From contig NZ_CP029193.1 in assembly GCF_008642355.1 (NCBI RefSeq), forward strand, positions 7,464,001 through 7,528,000: a stretch of 64,000 nt of DNA, in the 5' to 3' direction. The position numbers and the translations under genes are program-made. The notes beneath the pieces were generated by a model that saw nothing but the letters and a program-made list of their open reading frames with translations, ran no database searches and was not told the origin of the DNA. The stretch is from Streptomyces venezuelae. GTDB lineage: Bacteria; Actinomycetota; Actinomycetes; Streptomycetales; Streptomycetaceae. How positions within the stretch are numbered: position 1 is the first letter of the stretch; each line of letters opens with the position of its first letter. This document shows, piece after piece, positions 20,270 to 29,686 of the stretch.

Positions 20270-21082
20270 TCACCGCTTGCGGGCCACCGCCCCGAACTGC
20301 GGAAGCACTTCCGCCGATTCCGACTCCGCCCGCCACCGCGAGCACGACACGAGGCCGGGAGTGAGAAGTTCCAGGCCCTCGAAGAACGCACCGATTTCCG
20401 CGCGGCTGCGGGCGGTGATCGGAGGGGTAGCGTTCTCGTTCCAGAACTTCATGGCCCCTACGTTGCCCTCGCCACCGAGGTCGGTGTCGGTGGTCGGATG
20501 GGTCATGGCGAGGTAGCTGCCGGAGGGGAGCGGGTCCATGATCCGGCGCACGATGTCGAGCGCCTGTTCCGTGTCGAGGATGAAGTTGAGGATGCCCAGC
20601 ATCATGACGGCGACGGGCTGTTCGAAGTCCAGGGTCTCCGCCGCACCCTCTATGACGCTGTGCGGATGGTGGACGTCGGCGTCGATGTAGTCGGTGGCTC
20701 CCTCGGAAGTGCCGACGAGCAGGCTGCGGGCGTGAACCAGCACGATCGGGTCGTTGTCGACGTAGACGATCCGGGAATCGGGCGCGATCCGCTGGGCGAT
20801 CTCGTGCGTGTTGTCCAGGGTCGGCAGCCCCGTACCGATGTCCAGGAACTGCCGCACTCCGCACTCGGCGGTCAGGAACCGCACGGCGCGGCCGAGGAAC
20901 TCGCGGTCCGCGCGGGCCACGTCCCGGATGACCGGGAACATCGTGGCGACCTGTTCGCCGACCTGCTGGTCGACCTCGTAGTGGTCCTTGCCGCCGATCC
21001 AGTAGTTCCACACGCGCGCGTTGTGTGCGACCCCCGTATTCAACCTGTCCGTCACATCCGACGGTTGCAGTCTCCCGCTCAC
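20270..21082 (-). CDS. SAM-dependent methyltransferase, Methyltransf_19 type
   Basis: A 270-residue protein of the large Streptomyces family once called DUF574. It has NTGVAHNARVWNYWIGGKD near the start, motif I FLDIGTGLPTLDNTHE, acidic YVDNDPIVLVHARSLL, then PVAVMMLGILNFI and SYLAMTHPTTD. It probably binds SAM; substrates of this family are unknown. The GTG at 21082 is preceded by GAGGGGAA with good spacing; another GTG at 21100 is possible. Confidence 0.85.
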   Translation of the reverse strand: MSGRLQPSDVTDRLNTGVAHNARVWNYWIGGKDHYEVDQQVGEQVATMFPVIRDVARADREFLGRAVRFLTAECGVRQFLDIGTGLPTLDNTHEIAQRIAPDSRIVYVDNDPIVLVHARSLLVGTSEGATDYIDADVHHPHSVIEGAAETLDFEQPVAVMMLGILNFILDTEQALDIVRRIMDPLPSGSYLAMTHPTTDTDLGGEGNVGAMKFWNENATPPITARSRAEIGAFFEGLELLTPGLVSCSRWRAESESAEVLPQFGAVARKR

Positions 21083-21334
21083 GTCTTCCCCTCTCCGCAC
21101 CCACGCGCTGTCCCGGCAGCGCCGCCACCGTGGCGACGATGAACCGTGTGACCATTGTGACGGTCCCGGATCACCGGTGTACGCGCATTCGACCGAGCAA
21201 CCGCTCGTGGGTGCCCGAGGAACGGACCCGGGGCGTTGTCAGTGCCGACTGGCAGCAGCAAGGACGTGACGAATACGACAGGGTCCGAGTGGCGGCCGTT
21301 TCTGCGCAGGTGAAGCGGGGAGTGGTCGGACTCT

Positions 21335-22938
21335 GTGCGCGAGGACGAGACGTGGACCGCCGAGGAGGAAGCCGCGCTGCGTGACCGGTGGTCGGGCTTC
21401 CCGCCCGCTTCCGAGGAGCGGATCGCAGCGATGGAGCGGCGCCTCGGGCGGCGGATGCCCCCGTCGTACCGGGAGTTCCTCCGGGTCACCGACGGATGGC
21501 AGCACGTGGGCGGGTTCGTCACGCTGCCGGCGGGGACCGCGGAAGCGCGCTGGCACGACAACGAGTCCGGGCTGGCGGACATGTTCGAGGGGTACCTGGA
21601 CGAGGACTCCGGCCCCGACGAGCGACGGGAAGCGGAACTCTGGCGGCGTGGGCTGCAACTCGACGTCGAGTCCGACGGCACCTATGTCGTGCTGGACCCC
21701 GAGGATGTGGACGAGGACGGCGAGTGGGCCGTCTACACGTGGGCGGGCCGGCGGGCCGCCCCGCCCGAACGGATCGCGAACTTCGGCGAGTTCATGCGGG
21801 AGATGCACCGGGAGTTCCACCGCCTGCGGGCAAACCTTGCGGAAGGGGAGCCGGAGTTCGTCAACGACACGACGCGACAGCTGGACGCGGGGGTGGAGCA
21901 GGCCCGGCTGGACGCGTTGCGGGGCGGCTGGGAACAGGCCGAGCGGGCGCTGGACAGGGCAAAGGAGTACGGCAGGCCGCGAGCGGCCGGGATGGGCGAC
22001 CAGATACGCCGACTGCTCGGGCAGACCTACAGGGTGTCCTTCGAAGGCCTGGCGAGCGACCCGCGGTACGCCCCCGATCTGGTGCCGCCACTGGTCGCCG
22101 AGCAAGCGGCGCACTCGTACAGGGACGACTCCACGCTGGAGTTCGACCTGCGGGGAGCCACTGCCGCCGTCGTCTCGCTGGCCTATGCGACGCTGGAGCA
22201 GGCGCGGAACGGCGCGTACCGGTATGCGCCGACAGGACAATTCGGGGAAGCGGTCGAACAGGCCCGGGAGTCGGCGCGGTGGGGCGACACCGACGGGGCC
22301 TGGCGGACGCTGATGGACGCCCTGCCGCTCGCAGCCGCTGGGCCCCGATCACCTGGCGCCCGTGGGATGGGTTGCGGACCCCTTGCTCGGCCCCCTGCTG
22401 ACCCCGGAACGCGGCGCCGAACTGCTCTCCACCCCCAGAGGCGGCCAGACGGGCGCCACACCGCCCCGGGCGGCAGCCCTGGACCCGGACAACTTGGCGT
22501 GGCTGGCGGCCCCGGACGGGCACATGGGCCGCACCTCCTGCTGATTCCTCCTCGTCGAAGGCGTGGAGCCAGAGGACCTGCCCCGCCGTCTGGCGGACGG
22601 GACCGACGCGACGCCGGACGCCCCCGCGTTAACGTACGCCGGAGGAGAGACACACCGAACCGGCCGAATACCGCAAGCACTGAACCCGAACCGCTTCTTC
22701 GCCCCCGTGCGGGCCGCCCGGGAGCGGACGCAGGAGAAGGCAGAAGAGACGGAACGGTCCCTACTGGAAGCCATACACAACGAGTTGCGCCCACCTGCCC
22801 CGCCACGCGCTCACGACCGGACGACTGCACACGTTCACCACCCGCTCGTGGACGCGCCCGCCCGCAGACGGGGAGACATACGCCGTGATCACCATGAACT
22901 GGGAGCGGGCGGACGCAACCCCCACGACGGACGACTAG
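21335..22938 (+). pseudogene. Decayed SMI1/KNR4-family gene (two frameshifts, one nonsense)
   Basis: Starts at GTG 21335 (VREDETWTAEEEAALRDRW) with an intact SMI1/KNR4 domain (SEERIAAMERRLGRRMPPSYREFL, YTWAGRRAAPPERIANFGEF). At about 22330 the frame shifts: the coherent continuation (QPLGPDHLAPVGWVADPLLGP, LLTPERGAELL) is in another frame. That frame meets TGA at 22542-22544 but continues beyond it with FLLVEGVEPEDLPRRLADG. A further shift near 22790 restores RHALTTGRLHTFTTRSW and AVITMNWERADATPTTDD, ending at 22938. The repaired protein would be about 530 residues. SMI1 proteins are often immunity factors of polymorphic toxins; no toxin gene is seen next to it. Confidence 0.8.
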
Positions 22939-22977
22939 GCTCGCTGCCACCGCTGTCGTCCGAGGGGAGTCCTCGCT

Positions 22978-23862
22978 GTGGAGCTGCCGCGCCTCGGGGT
23001 CGTCGTCGTGACCATGGGAAACCGGCCGCGTGAGGTCGACGAGCTGCTCGCGTCGGTCGCCGAGCAGGACGCGCCGCCCGCCCGCATCGTGATCGTTGGC
23101 AACGGTTCACCGCTGCCGGACTTCCCCGGCCTGCCCGGAGAGCTGACCGTCATCGAGAACGAGGAGAACCTGGGCTGCCCCGGAGGCCGCAACACCGGTA
23201 TCGCCAGGCTCCGTGAGTTCGGCGACATCGACGTCGTGGTCGAGCTGGACGACGACGGGCTCCTGGTCCAGGAGGACGTCTTCCGCCGCATCGGCGACCT
23301 GTTCGCCGCCGATCCCAAGGTGGGCATCGTCGGCTTCCGGATTGCCGACGAACATGGCGAGACGGCCCGCCGCCACATCCCCCGCCTACGTGCGAAGGAC
23401 CCGATGCGGCGCGGCCCGGTGACCGCTTTCCTCGGCGGTGGACACGCCTTCGCCATGCCGATGCTGAATCGCATCGGTGACTGGCCCGCGGAGTTCTTCT
23501 TCACCCACGAGGAGACCGACCTCGCCTGGCGGGCTCTGGACGACGGATGGAAGATCCTCTACGAGCCGGAACTGCTGCTGCGGCACCCCAAGACGTCCCC
23601 GGCCCGGCACGCGGTCTACTACCGGATGACCGCCCGCAACCGGGTCTGGCTGGCCCGCCGCCGTCTGCCCGCGCTCCTCGTGCCGGTGTACCTGGGGGTG
23701 TGGATCCTCCTCACCCTCGCCCGGACACGCTCGAAGGCAGGGCTGAAGGCGTGGACGGCGGGGTTCGTCGAGGGGGTGCGCGCGCCGTGCGGAAGGCGAC
23801 GTCCGATGCGTTGGAGGACGGTCTTCCGCATGGCGCGGCTCGGCAGGCCGCCGGTGATCTGA
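22978..23862 (+). CDS. Family 2 glycosyltransferase
   Basis: A 294-residue GT-A fold glycosyltransferase. The N-terminal VVVVTMGNRPREVDELLASV and ENLGCPGGRNTGIA are nucleotide-sugar motifs; the metal-binding DDD is at residues 91-93. GGGHAFAMPMLNRIGDWPAEFFFTHEETDLAWRA carries the acceptor/ED motif (cited in parts: FFTHEETDLAWRA). A hydrophobic C-terminal segment (LLVPVYLGVWILLTLA, about 233-248) and basic tail suggest membrane association. It is similar to rhamnosyl/galactofuranosyltransferase-like proteins. The GTG start at 22978 follows GAGGGGAG. Confidence 0.87.
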   Translation: MELPRLGVVVVTMGNRPREVDELLASVAEQDAPPARIVIVGNGSPLPDFPGLPGELTVIENEENLGCPGGRNTGIARLREFGDIDVVVELDDDGLLVQEDVFRRIGDLFAADPKVGIVGFRIADEHGETARRHIPRLRAKDPMRRGPVTAFLGGGHAFAMPMLNRIGDWPAEFFFTHEETDLAWRALDDGWKILYEPELLLRHPKTSPARHAVYYRMTARNRVWLARRRLPALLVPVYLGVWILLTLARTRSKAGLKAWTAGFVEGVRAPCGRRRPMRWRTVFRMARLGRPPVI

Positions 23863-23914
23863 GGGTTCAGCCTCCAGGGTGGCGGGGAGCTACGAGCGGC
23901 TCCGAGGGCCGTGT

Positions 23915-25429
23915 TCAGAGCTTGCGCAGCTTTGTCGTGTAGACGTGGTCCGCGATCCTGTCGCCGAGGACCAGGCCGTCCTCGGCGTCCCACGGGAAGT
24001 GGACGCCGAGCCAGACCCGGCTCTGGGCGTCCTCCTCGGCGGCCTGGCTGAAGCTGGTGAACGAGCGGGACTTGATCGGGGACTGCGGCTCGTCGGTGGT
24101 CATGGTGAAGGCGATGTTGTCGTTGCCGAAGTAACGCTTCATCACCCCGGCCCAGGAGGCACCGAACGTGGCGTGTCCGGAGGCCCACGCAGGGAAGCAC
24201 GGGGTGACGTTCACTCCGGCGCGCGTCTTGAGCAGCGGCTTCCAGTCGGGGTCGAGGCCGCTGTCGCGGATGGCGGAGACCGGACGCCACAGGTCGATCG
24301 GCGTCAAGTACTTCACGTCCCGCACCGCGATGCCGGCGTCCGCCATCGCGATCGAGACGAGGGCGAACAGGCGGGCGTTCTCGTACGTGGAGAGCTTGCG
24401 CTGGGTCGCGACCTCGCGCGTGGCCTGGAGGAGCTGGCCGGGCGGCTTGTACGTGCCGTCCTCGTCGTTCGCCCAGAACCAGGCCACCGCCTCCTGCTCC
24501 GGGGTCCGCTCGATCTTCGGGGTCGCCTTCGTGGGCCCGTCGGCGCCGACCGCGCGTACCGCCGCGACCTGCTGCTTGTACGCGTCGCCGGCCAGCAGTT
24601 TCTCGTAGGTGCCGTACAGACCCGGGGTCGGCGGCCGGAACTGTGAGCCCGATGTGAGCGCGAAGGGCTTGACCTTGCCCCAGAACGGCGTGACGGCCTG
24701 GCTGTCCCGGGTACAGCCGGGGTCGACCATGTCGGGGTAGCTGGTGGGCCGCCAGGCGCCGGGCTTGTTGTCCGCCACATACACCTGGTCGTTGTCGGAA
24801 CCGTCCCCGTTGCGGGCGTCCCGCATCTGCTTGACCATCGGCCCGACGATCGTGGTGTCGAGCAGGTCGAAGCCGGTCGGCTCGGTGCCGAACCGCTCCC
24901 GGAACCGGGCGTCGAGGTAGTTGGTCTGCGACGGATAGAGCCCGAGCAGGATGTTGTAGGCCGTACGGCCGACGACCCGCTCCTCCTCGTCGGGGCCCTC
25001 GATCCAGCCCGCGTACTTCTCGGCGCGGATGTAGGGCTCGGAAGTGATCTTGCCCTTCCACTTGAGCTGGTACGAGGACTCCGCGTCGTAGATGGCCGCG
25101 TTCAGCATCGCGGCGGCTCTGGACATCGGACCCGGACCGCCGCCCTCTCTTCGTACGACCTCCATGAGCACGTCGTTCCAGAAGTGCACCGGGTCCGCGA
25201 TGGTCTGCGGCGGCAGCGCCGCGGGGGCGGGCCGCGGTGGCGCGGCGAGGGCCGGTTGCGGCAGCGCGGTCAGCGTCGTGCCTGCTGCGGCCAGGACCGC
25301 CGCCACCGCCAGGGCCCCGCGCCGGCGTACCGCCCGCCGACCGGTGACGGTGCGTTTCCCGGTGATGGTGCCGGTGCGGTCGGCGGTGACGGTGCGGTGG
25401 TCATTCACGGTTCGTTCGTTCCTGGGCAT
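23915..25429 (-). CDS. Secreted vanadium-dependent haloperoxidase
   Basis: A 504-residue protein. A Lys/Arg/Thr-rich N-terminus precedes a twin-arginine-like RRRGALAVAAVLAAAG and a signal cleavage near ALPQPALA (about residue 60). The C-terminal half has the PAP2/vanadium-peroxidase pocket: PAWASGHATFGA with the acid-base His419, and SQSRVWLGVHFPWDAEDG-type motif (here AQSRVWLGVHFPWDA) with Arg471 and vanadate-ligating His477. It would oxidise halide with H2O2 outside the cell; chloride versus bromide specificity cannot be read. It is convergent with the glycosyltransferase (52 bp). The ATG at 25429 follows GGGATCGG. Confidence 0.88.
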   Translation of the reverse strand: MPRNERTVNDHRTVTADRTGTITGKRTVTGRRAVRRRGALAVAAVLAAAGTTLTALPQPALAAPPRPAPAALPPQTIADPVHFWNDVLMEVVRREGGGPGPMSRAAAMLNAAIYDAESSYQLKWKGKITSEPYIRAEKYAGWIEGPDEEERVVGRTAYNILLGLYPSQTNYLDARFRERFGTEPTGFDLLDTTIVGPMVKQMRDARNGDGSDNDQVYVADNKPGAWRPTSYPDMVDPGCTRDSQAVTPFWGKVKPFALTSGSQFRPPTPGLYGTYEKLLAGDAYKQQVAAVRAVGADGPTKATPKIERTPEQEAVAWFWANDEDGTYKPPGQLLQATREVATQRKLSTYENARLFALVSIAMADAGIAVRDVKYLTPIDLWRPVSAIRDSGLDPDWKPLLKTRAGVNVTPCFPAWASGHATFGASWAGVMKRYFGNDNIAFTMTTDEPQSPIKSRSFTSFSQAAEEDAQSRVWLGVHFPWDAEDGLVLGDRIADHVYTTKLRKL

Positions 25430-25566
25430 GGCCGATCCCTTCGCCCTCAACTGCCGTGGCGCCACCAAACGGTGGCGGCGAGATCCTCGCCCCGGCGCGT
25501 TGTTGCAGGACGTCACTCCCGGCGGAATGACCGGCCCCGAGCGGCTGCTTGGCCAAAACCCGGCGG

Positions 25567-27201
25567 CTACGCCCCGAGGTGATCCTCCTGATGGGTCACC
25601 CTGCCGTCGACCACCGTCAACCGGACCGGTACGTCCGCGAGTTCGGTCGCGGGCACCTCGGCAGGGTTCTCGGCGAACACGGACAGATCCGCCCGGAAGC
25701 CGACGGCAAGGGCCCCCGACTCCCGCTCCTCACCGGCCGCGTACGCCGCGTTGACCGTCATCGCCCGCAACGCCTCAAGCCCGGTCAGCGCCTGCTCGGG
25801 GCCGTGCGGTGGCAGGGACAGGTCGCGGCTGGGGCGGCGGTGCCGGGCACCGGCCATGACGGCGAGCGGCGGATAGGGAGCGATGGGCCAGTCCGAGCCG
25901 AGGACGACCCGCGCCCCCGCGTCCCACAGGTCACGGCACCGCCACGCCCGCCCGGCCCGCTCCTCGCCGAGCCGCCGCGACCAGTTGTCCGTGTGGTCGG
26001 CCCTGGTGAAGTCGCAGCAGTGCGTGGGCTGCATCGAGGCGACGACACCGAGCTCGGCGAACCGGCGGACCGTGTCGTCCGGCACCGTCTCGATGTGCTC
26101 GACGCGGTGTCGTACGCCCGCCGGCGCGTCGCCGCGCGCCTTCTCGACGGAGTCGAGGACGTGCCGCACCGCCGCGTCGCCGATGGCGTGCGTCGCGGTC
26201 TGCACACCGGCGCGGTGCAGCTCGCCGATGACATGGGTGTACGCGGCGGGGTCGGGCCAGAACGCGTGCGTGGACTCACCGTGGCAGTCGGGCCGCTCGA
26301 GCCATGCGGTGCCGTTGTCGACGGTACCGTCCATGAACAGCTTCACCCCGGCCACCCGCCACAACGTCCCCCGGTTTCCCTGGAGTTCGATGAGGTGGCG
26401 CACCGTCTCGGCGTCGGCGCCGGGCTGGCACCACGGTGCCACGCGGAGCCGCAACGGGAGCTCACCGGTCGCGTCGAGGTCGGCGTAGAGCGCGAGACTG
26501 TCGCCGTTCGCGTCCATCGCGTGGCCGCCGGTGAGCCCGGCGGCGGCCATCGCGTACAGCGCCCGCGCGAGCCGCGCGCGCTGCTCGTCGCGCGTCGCCT
26601 GCGGGGCGGCCCGTTCGACGAGTTCGCAGGCGGCGTCCTCCAGGAGGAGACCGGTGGGCCTGCCCTGCGCGTCGCAGACGATCTCGGCCGCCTGGTCGAA
26701 GGTGCGCGGACCGTCGACTCCGGCGAGTTCCAGGGCGCGGGGGCTCGCGAGGGTCGAGTGGGCGTCGAAGAGCTGCAGCAGCGCGGGTACGTCGTCGAGG
26801 ACGGGGGCGAGCGCGGCGGCCTCGATGGGCCGGTCGCCGAACACGTTCGGGTCGAGCCCCCAGGCGCGCAGCCACGCCCCGGGCGCGAGGTCCCGCTTGG
26901 CCCCGGCGAGCGCCGCGCGCACGTCGTCCAGGTCGGCACAGCCGGAAAGGTCGAGTCCGTCGGTGAGTTCGGCGCCGTGCACGGGGTGCAGGTGGCCGTC
27001 GACGAGGCCCGGCGTCACGACGGAACCCTTGAGGTCGATGGTCCGGGTGCGGGGCCCGGCGAGGGCACGCATGTCCCGGTCGTCGCCGAACGCGACGATC
27101 CGCCCTCCGGCCACGGCGAGGGAGGTGTGCGGCAGGAGGTCTCCGACGCCCGGGTCGAGGAGACGGGCGCCGAGAAGAACGAGGTCGGGGTCGGGACGCA
27201 T
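25567..27201 (-). CDS. Metal-dependent amidohydrolase, YtcJ-like
   Basis: A 544-residue Amidohydro_3 enzyme. It has the N-terminal VTPGLVDGHLHPVHG (metal His70 and His72), GHAMDANGD, VKLFMDGTVDNGTAW, ATHAIGDAAV and HRVEHIETVP metal histidines, and VVLGSDWPIAPYPP with the catalytic Asp, closing with GFRADLSVFAENP. It hydrolyses an amide, imine or formamide; the substrate is unknown. It lies beside a TetR gene and an NCS1-type permease, so a nucleobase-like or hydantoin-like substrate is plausible but unproven. The ATG at 27201 gives normal family length. Confidence 0.87.
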   Translation of the reverse strand: MRPDPDLVLLGARLLDPGVGDLLPHTSLAVAGGRIVAFGDDRDMRALAGPRTRTIDLKGSVVTPGLVDGHLHPVHGAELTDGLDLSGCADLDDVRAALAGAKRDLAPGAWLRAWGLDPNVFGDRPIEAAALAPVLDDVPALLQLFDAHSTLASPRALELAGVDGPRTFDQAAEIVCDAQGRPTGLLLEDAACELVERAAPQATRDEQRARLARALYAMAAAGLTGGHAMDANGDSLALYADLDATGELPLRLRVAPWCQPGADAETVRHLIELQGNRGTLWRVAGVKLFMDGTVDNGTAWLERPDCHGESTHAFWPDPAAYTHVIGELHRAGVQTATHAIGDAAVRHVLDSVEKARGDAPAGVRHRVEHIETVPDDTVRRFAELGVVASMQPTHCCDFTRADHTDNWSRRLGEERAGRAWRCRDLWDAGARVVLGSDWPIAPYPPLAVMAGARHRRPSRDLSLPPHGPEQALTGLEALRAMTVNAAYAAGEERESGALAVGFRADLSVFAENPAEVPATELADVPVRLTVVDGRVTHQEDHLGA

Positions 27202-27392
27202 GCGGATTCCTGTTCTGGTGACTTCTTCTGCTGGGCTTCGGGGCCTGGGGGAAGGATGAGGGGCGGGGCCTGGCGGGTCACGGGCGATGGTGGCGGGGGC
27301 GGGGCGGTCGGTTCCAGGCGGGGCAGAGGGCGCACGAGATGTCCGGCCCCACGGTTCGCGGGGCCGAGCGTGCGGCTCGGGAGGTGCCCTGT

Positions 27393-28049
27393 TTACGGGT
27401 GCGGCCCCAACGCACCCCGCTGTAGGCCAAGTTCACCCTCCGCCCACGTGACCGCCATCCGCGCCACCGCCGGCGGCAGCGTGTCCGAGTCGGCGCCGCC
27501 GTCCGCGCCGAGCCCGTCCAGCACGACCAGGATCTGTACCGCCACCACCGAGGGTTCTTCCTGCGTGCGGAACTCGCCCCGCCGCACGCCGACTTCGACG
27601 AGCGCGCCCAGACGCCCCCGCCACGCGTCCTCCTGTCGGGCGACCCGCTCGCGCAGCGAAGGCCGGTAGCGGGTCAGGTGGCGGGCGTTGATCCACAGTC
27701 TGCTGATGTCGTTCCAGGCCGGGCCGGACGTGCGCGCGAAGAAGGCGGCCAGGCGCTCCGTGGCGGTATCCGTGCCCGGCCCCTCGCCCCCAGTCGTCTC
27801 CGCCGGGGGAAGCAGTGCATCGAGCTCCCCCGTAGCCGCACTGCCGAACGCCTCCGCCACCAGCTCCTCCGTCGAAGGGAAGTAGTGGCTCACGAGGCTG
27901 GGACGTACGTCCAGCTCCTCACCGATCCGGCGGAGCGTGACGCACTCCAGACCTTCGGAAAGCGCAATTTCTGCGGCCTTCTCAACGATTTCCGCACGTC
28001 TCGCCGCCGGAGATTTTCGAATTCGCTTGCGCTGAACGCTTGACGACAT
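27393..28049 (-). CDS. TetR/AcrR family regulator
   Basis: A 218-residue regulator. The helix-turn-helix is at about residues 14-60 (EIVEKAAEIALSEGLECVT, RRIGEELDVRPSLVSHYFPSTEELV), and the C-terminus has AVQILVVLDGLGADGG typical of TetR_C_6-like domains. The ATG at 28049 is used; a GTG three codons upstream is also possible. It is divergent from the permease gene at 28130, with a 22-bp inverted repeat between them, and adjacent to the amidohydrolase gene on the same strand. It probably controls this uptake-hydrolysis set. Confidence 0.86.
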   Translation of the reverse strand: MSSSVQRKRIRKSPAARRAEIVEKAAEIALSEGLECVTLRRIGEELDVRPSLVSHYFPSTEELVAEAFGSAATGELDALLPPAETTGGEGPGTDTATERLAAFFARTSGPAWNDISRLWINARHLTRYRPSLRERVARQEDAWRGRLGALVEVGVRRGEFRTQEEPSVVAVQILVVLDGLGADGGADSDTLPPAVARMAVTWAEGELGLQRGALGPHP

Positions 28050-28059
28050 GCCGGTCACG

Positions 28060-28081
28060 TTATTGAGTGTGCGACCAATAA
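28060..28081. promoter_or_regulatory. Candidate TetR operator
   Basis: TTATTG (28060-28065) and CAATAA (28076-28081) are perfect 6-base arms around a 10-base centre, in the 80-bp gap between the divergent TetR and permease genes. AT-rich in a GC-rich background. Confidence 0.5.
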
Positions 28082-28129
28082 GCAAGCAGGTGGGTCGGTC
28101 ACGCACCGGCCGGCATCCCGGAGGGCCCG

Positions 28130-29686
28130 ATGGCATCCACGCTTCCCGACCCCGCCCCGCGCTCTCGACCGCCGACGAGCAGCGCGGAATCCACTCCATG
28201 TGCAGGACCCACTCCGGACGCAGGGATCACTCCGGATGCGGGAAGCGCCCCGGACGGGGGTGCCACCGAGCCACCGGACGACCGGCCCGGCGGCACCGGC
28301 GGCCGTATCGAGGCCCACGGCATCGATCACATCCCGGACGCCGAACGGCACGGCAGCGCCCGCGAGTTGTTCCCCGTCTGGGCCGCCGCCAACGTCAACT
28401 ACCTGAGCCTGGTGATCGGCGGGGCCCTGATCCTGATGGGCCTGACCCTGTGGCAGGCCCTCGCCGTGCTGGTCGTCGGCAACCTCTTCTGGACGCTGAC
28501 CGGGCTGCTAGCCGTGTCGGGACCGGCCGCGGGTGCCCCCAGCGAAGTGATCACGCGAGCCCTGTACGGAGTCATCGGCAACCGGGTGAACAACGCGGTC
28601 GTCGGCTGGCTGATCTCGGTCTGCTACTTCGCGCTGAACCTGTCGGCCGCCGCCGTGGCCGCTTTCTCGCTGGTCGAGAAGGCAGGCGTCACGGCGGACA
28701 CCGGCGTCAAGGTCGTCGTGATCGTCGTCATCGCCGCGCTCACCCTCACCATCAGCGTCTACGGCCACGCCGTGATCGTGCGGTTGTACCCGATGATCAC
28801 GCTCGCCCTCGGCGCCGCGTTCCTGGTCGTCGCGGTCTACGTGGTCCGCCACGCCGACTTCTCGTACACGCCGGAGCACCGCCCGGCCGGCGTCGACCTG
28901 TGGGCTACCGTCCTCGCCGGGGTCACTCTCGTCGCCTCGGGCCCGCTGTCGTACACCACGAGTGCGGACTTCTCGCGCTATCTGCCGCGCGCCACGTCCA
29001 AGCGCGCGGTCGCCGGCTGGACGGCGCTCGGCGGCTTCCTGCCGAGCATGGTGGTCTGTTCCCTGGGCGCCCTCGCGGCGACCGCCGTCGACATGACCGA
29101 CCCGCAGTCGGCCCTGGAGTCGATCCTGCCCGCCTGGTTCACGCCCGTCTTCCTGCTGGCCCTCGTCCTCGGCACCATCGCCATCAACGCCCTCACCGCG
29201 TACAGCGCGGGGCTCGCGCTCCAAGCCGTGGGCCTGCGCATCCGCCGCTCGGTCAGCGTCCTGTTCGATGGCACGGCGGCTGTCGCGCTCACCTTGTACG
29301 GACTGCTCGTCTCCAACTTTCTCGACACGGTCAACAACGTCCTGCAGCTGACCGTCGTCCTGCTTGGCCCCAGTACCGCGATCTACGCGACCGACATCGT
29401 CCTGCGCCGGGCCCGCTACGACGGACAGGCCCTCGCCGACGAGACCCGCACCAGCCCCTTCTGGTACCGCGGCGGGGTCAACCCGGCCGGCGCGTGCGCC
29501 CTGCTGGCGGGCTCGACCGCCGCCGCGCTCTGTGTGGACACCGTGTACACGGGCCCGCTCGCCACGGCTCTCGGTGGCCTCGACCTCGCGCTGCCGGTGG
29601 GCATGGCACTGGCGGGCGGCTCCTACACACTGATCAGCCGCATGCCTCTGGTGCGCGGGACGGGGCTCCGTGGCGGGAAGGGGTGA
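28130..29686 (+). CDS. NCS1-type purine-cytosine permease family transporter
   Basis: A 518-residue permease. A hydrophilic Pro/Ser/Asp-rich N-terminus of about 70 residues precedes about 12 membrane helices. Family marks are LFPVWAAANVNYLSLVIGGAL (in parts ANVNYLSLVIGGAL), LTGLLAVSGPAAGAPSEVITR and SADFSRYLP in helix 6-7. It imports nucleobases, allantoin, hydantoins or related compounds by cation symport. Adjacent amidohydrolase and TetR genes suggest import followed by hydrolysis. The ATG at 28130 follows a GGAGG, five bases upstream. Confidence 0.86.
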   Translation: MASTLPDPAPRSRPPTSSAESTPCAGPTPDAGITPDAGSAPDGGATEPPDDRPGGTGGRIEAHGIDHIPDAERHGSARELFPVWAAANVNYLSLVIGGALILMGLTLWQALAVLVVGNLFWTLTGLLAVSGPAAGAPSEVITRALYGVIGNRVNNAVVGWLISVCYFALNLSAAAVAAFSLVEKAGVTADTGVKVVVIVVIAALTLTISVYGHAVIVRLYPMITLALGAAFLVVAVYVVRHADFSYTPEHRPAGVDLWATVLAGVTLVASGPLSYTTSADFSRYLPRATSKRAVAGWTALGGFLPSMVVCSLGALAATAVDMTDPQSALESILPAWFTPVFLLALVLGTIAINALTAYSAGLALQAVGLRIRRSVSVLFDGTAAVALTLYGLLVSNFLDTVNNVLQLTVVLLGPSTAIYATDIVLRRARYDGQALADETRTSPFWYRGGVNPAGACALLAGSTAAALCVDTVYTGPLATALGGLDLALPVGMALAGGSYTLISRMPLVRGTGLRGGKG

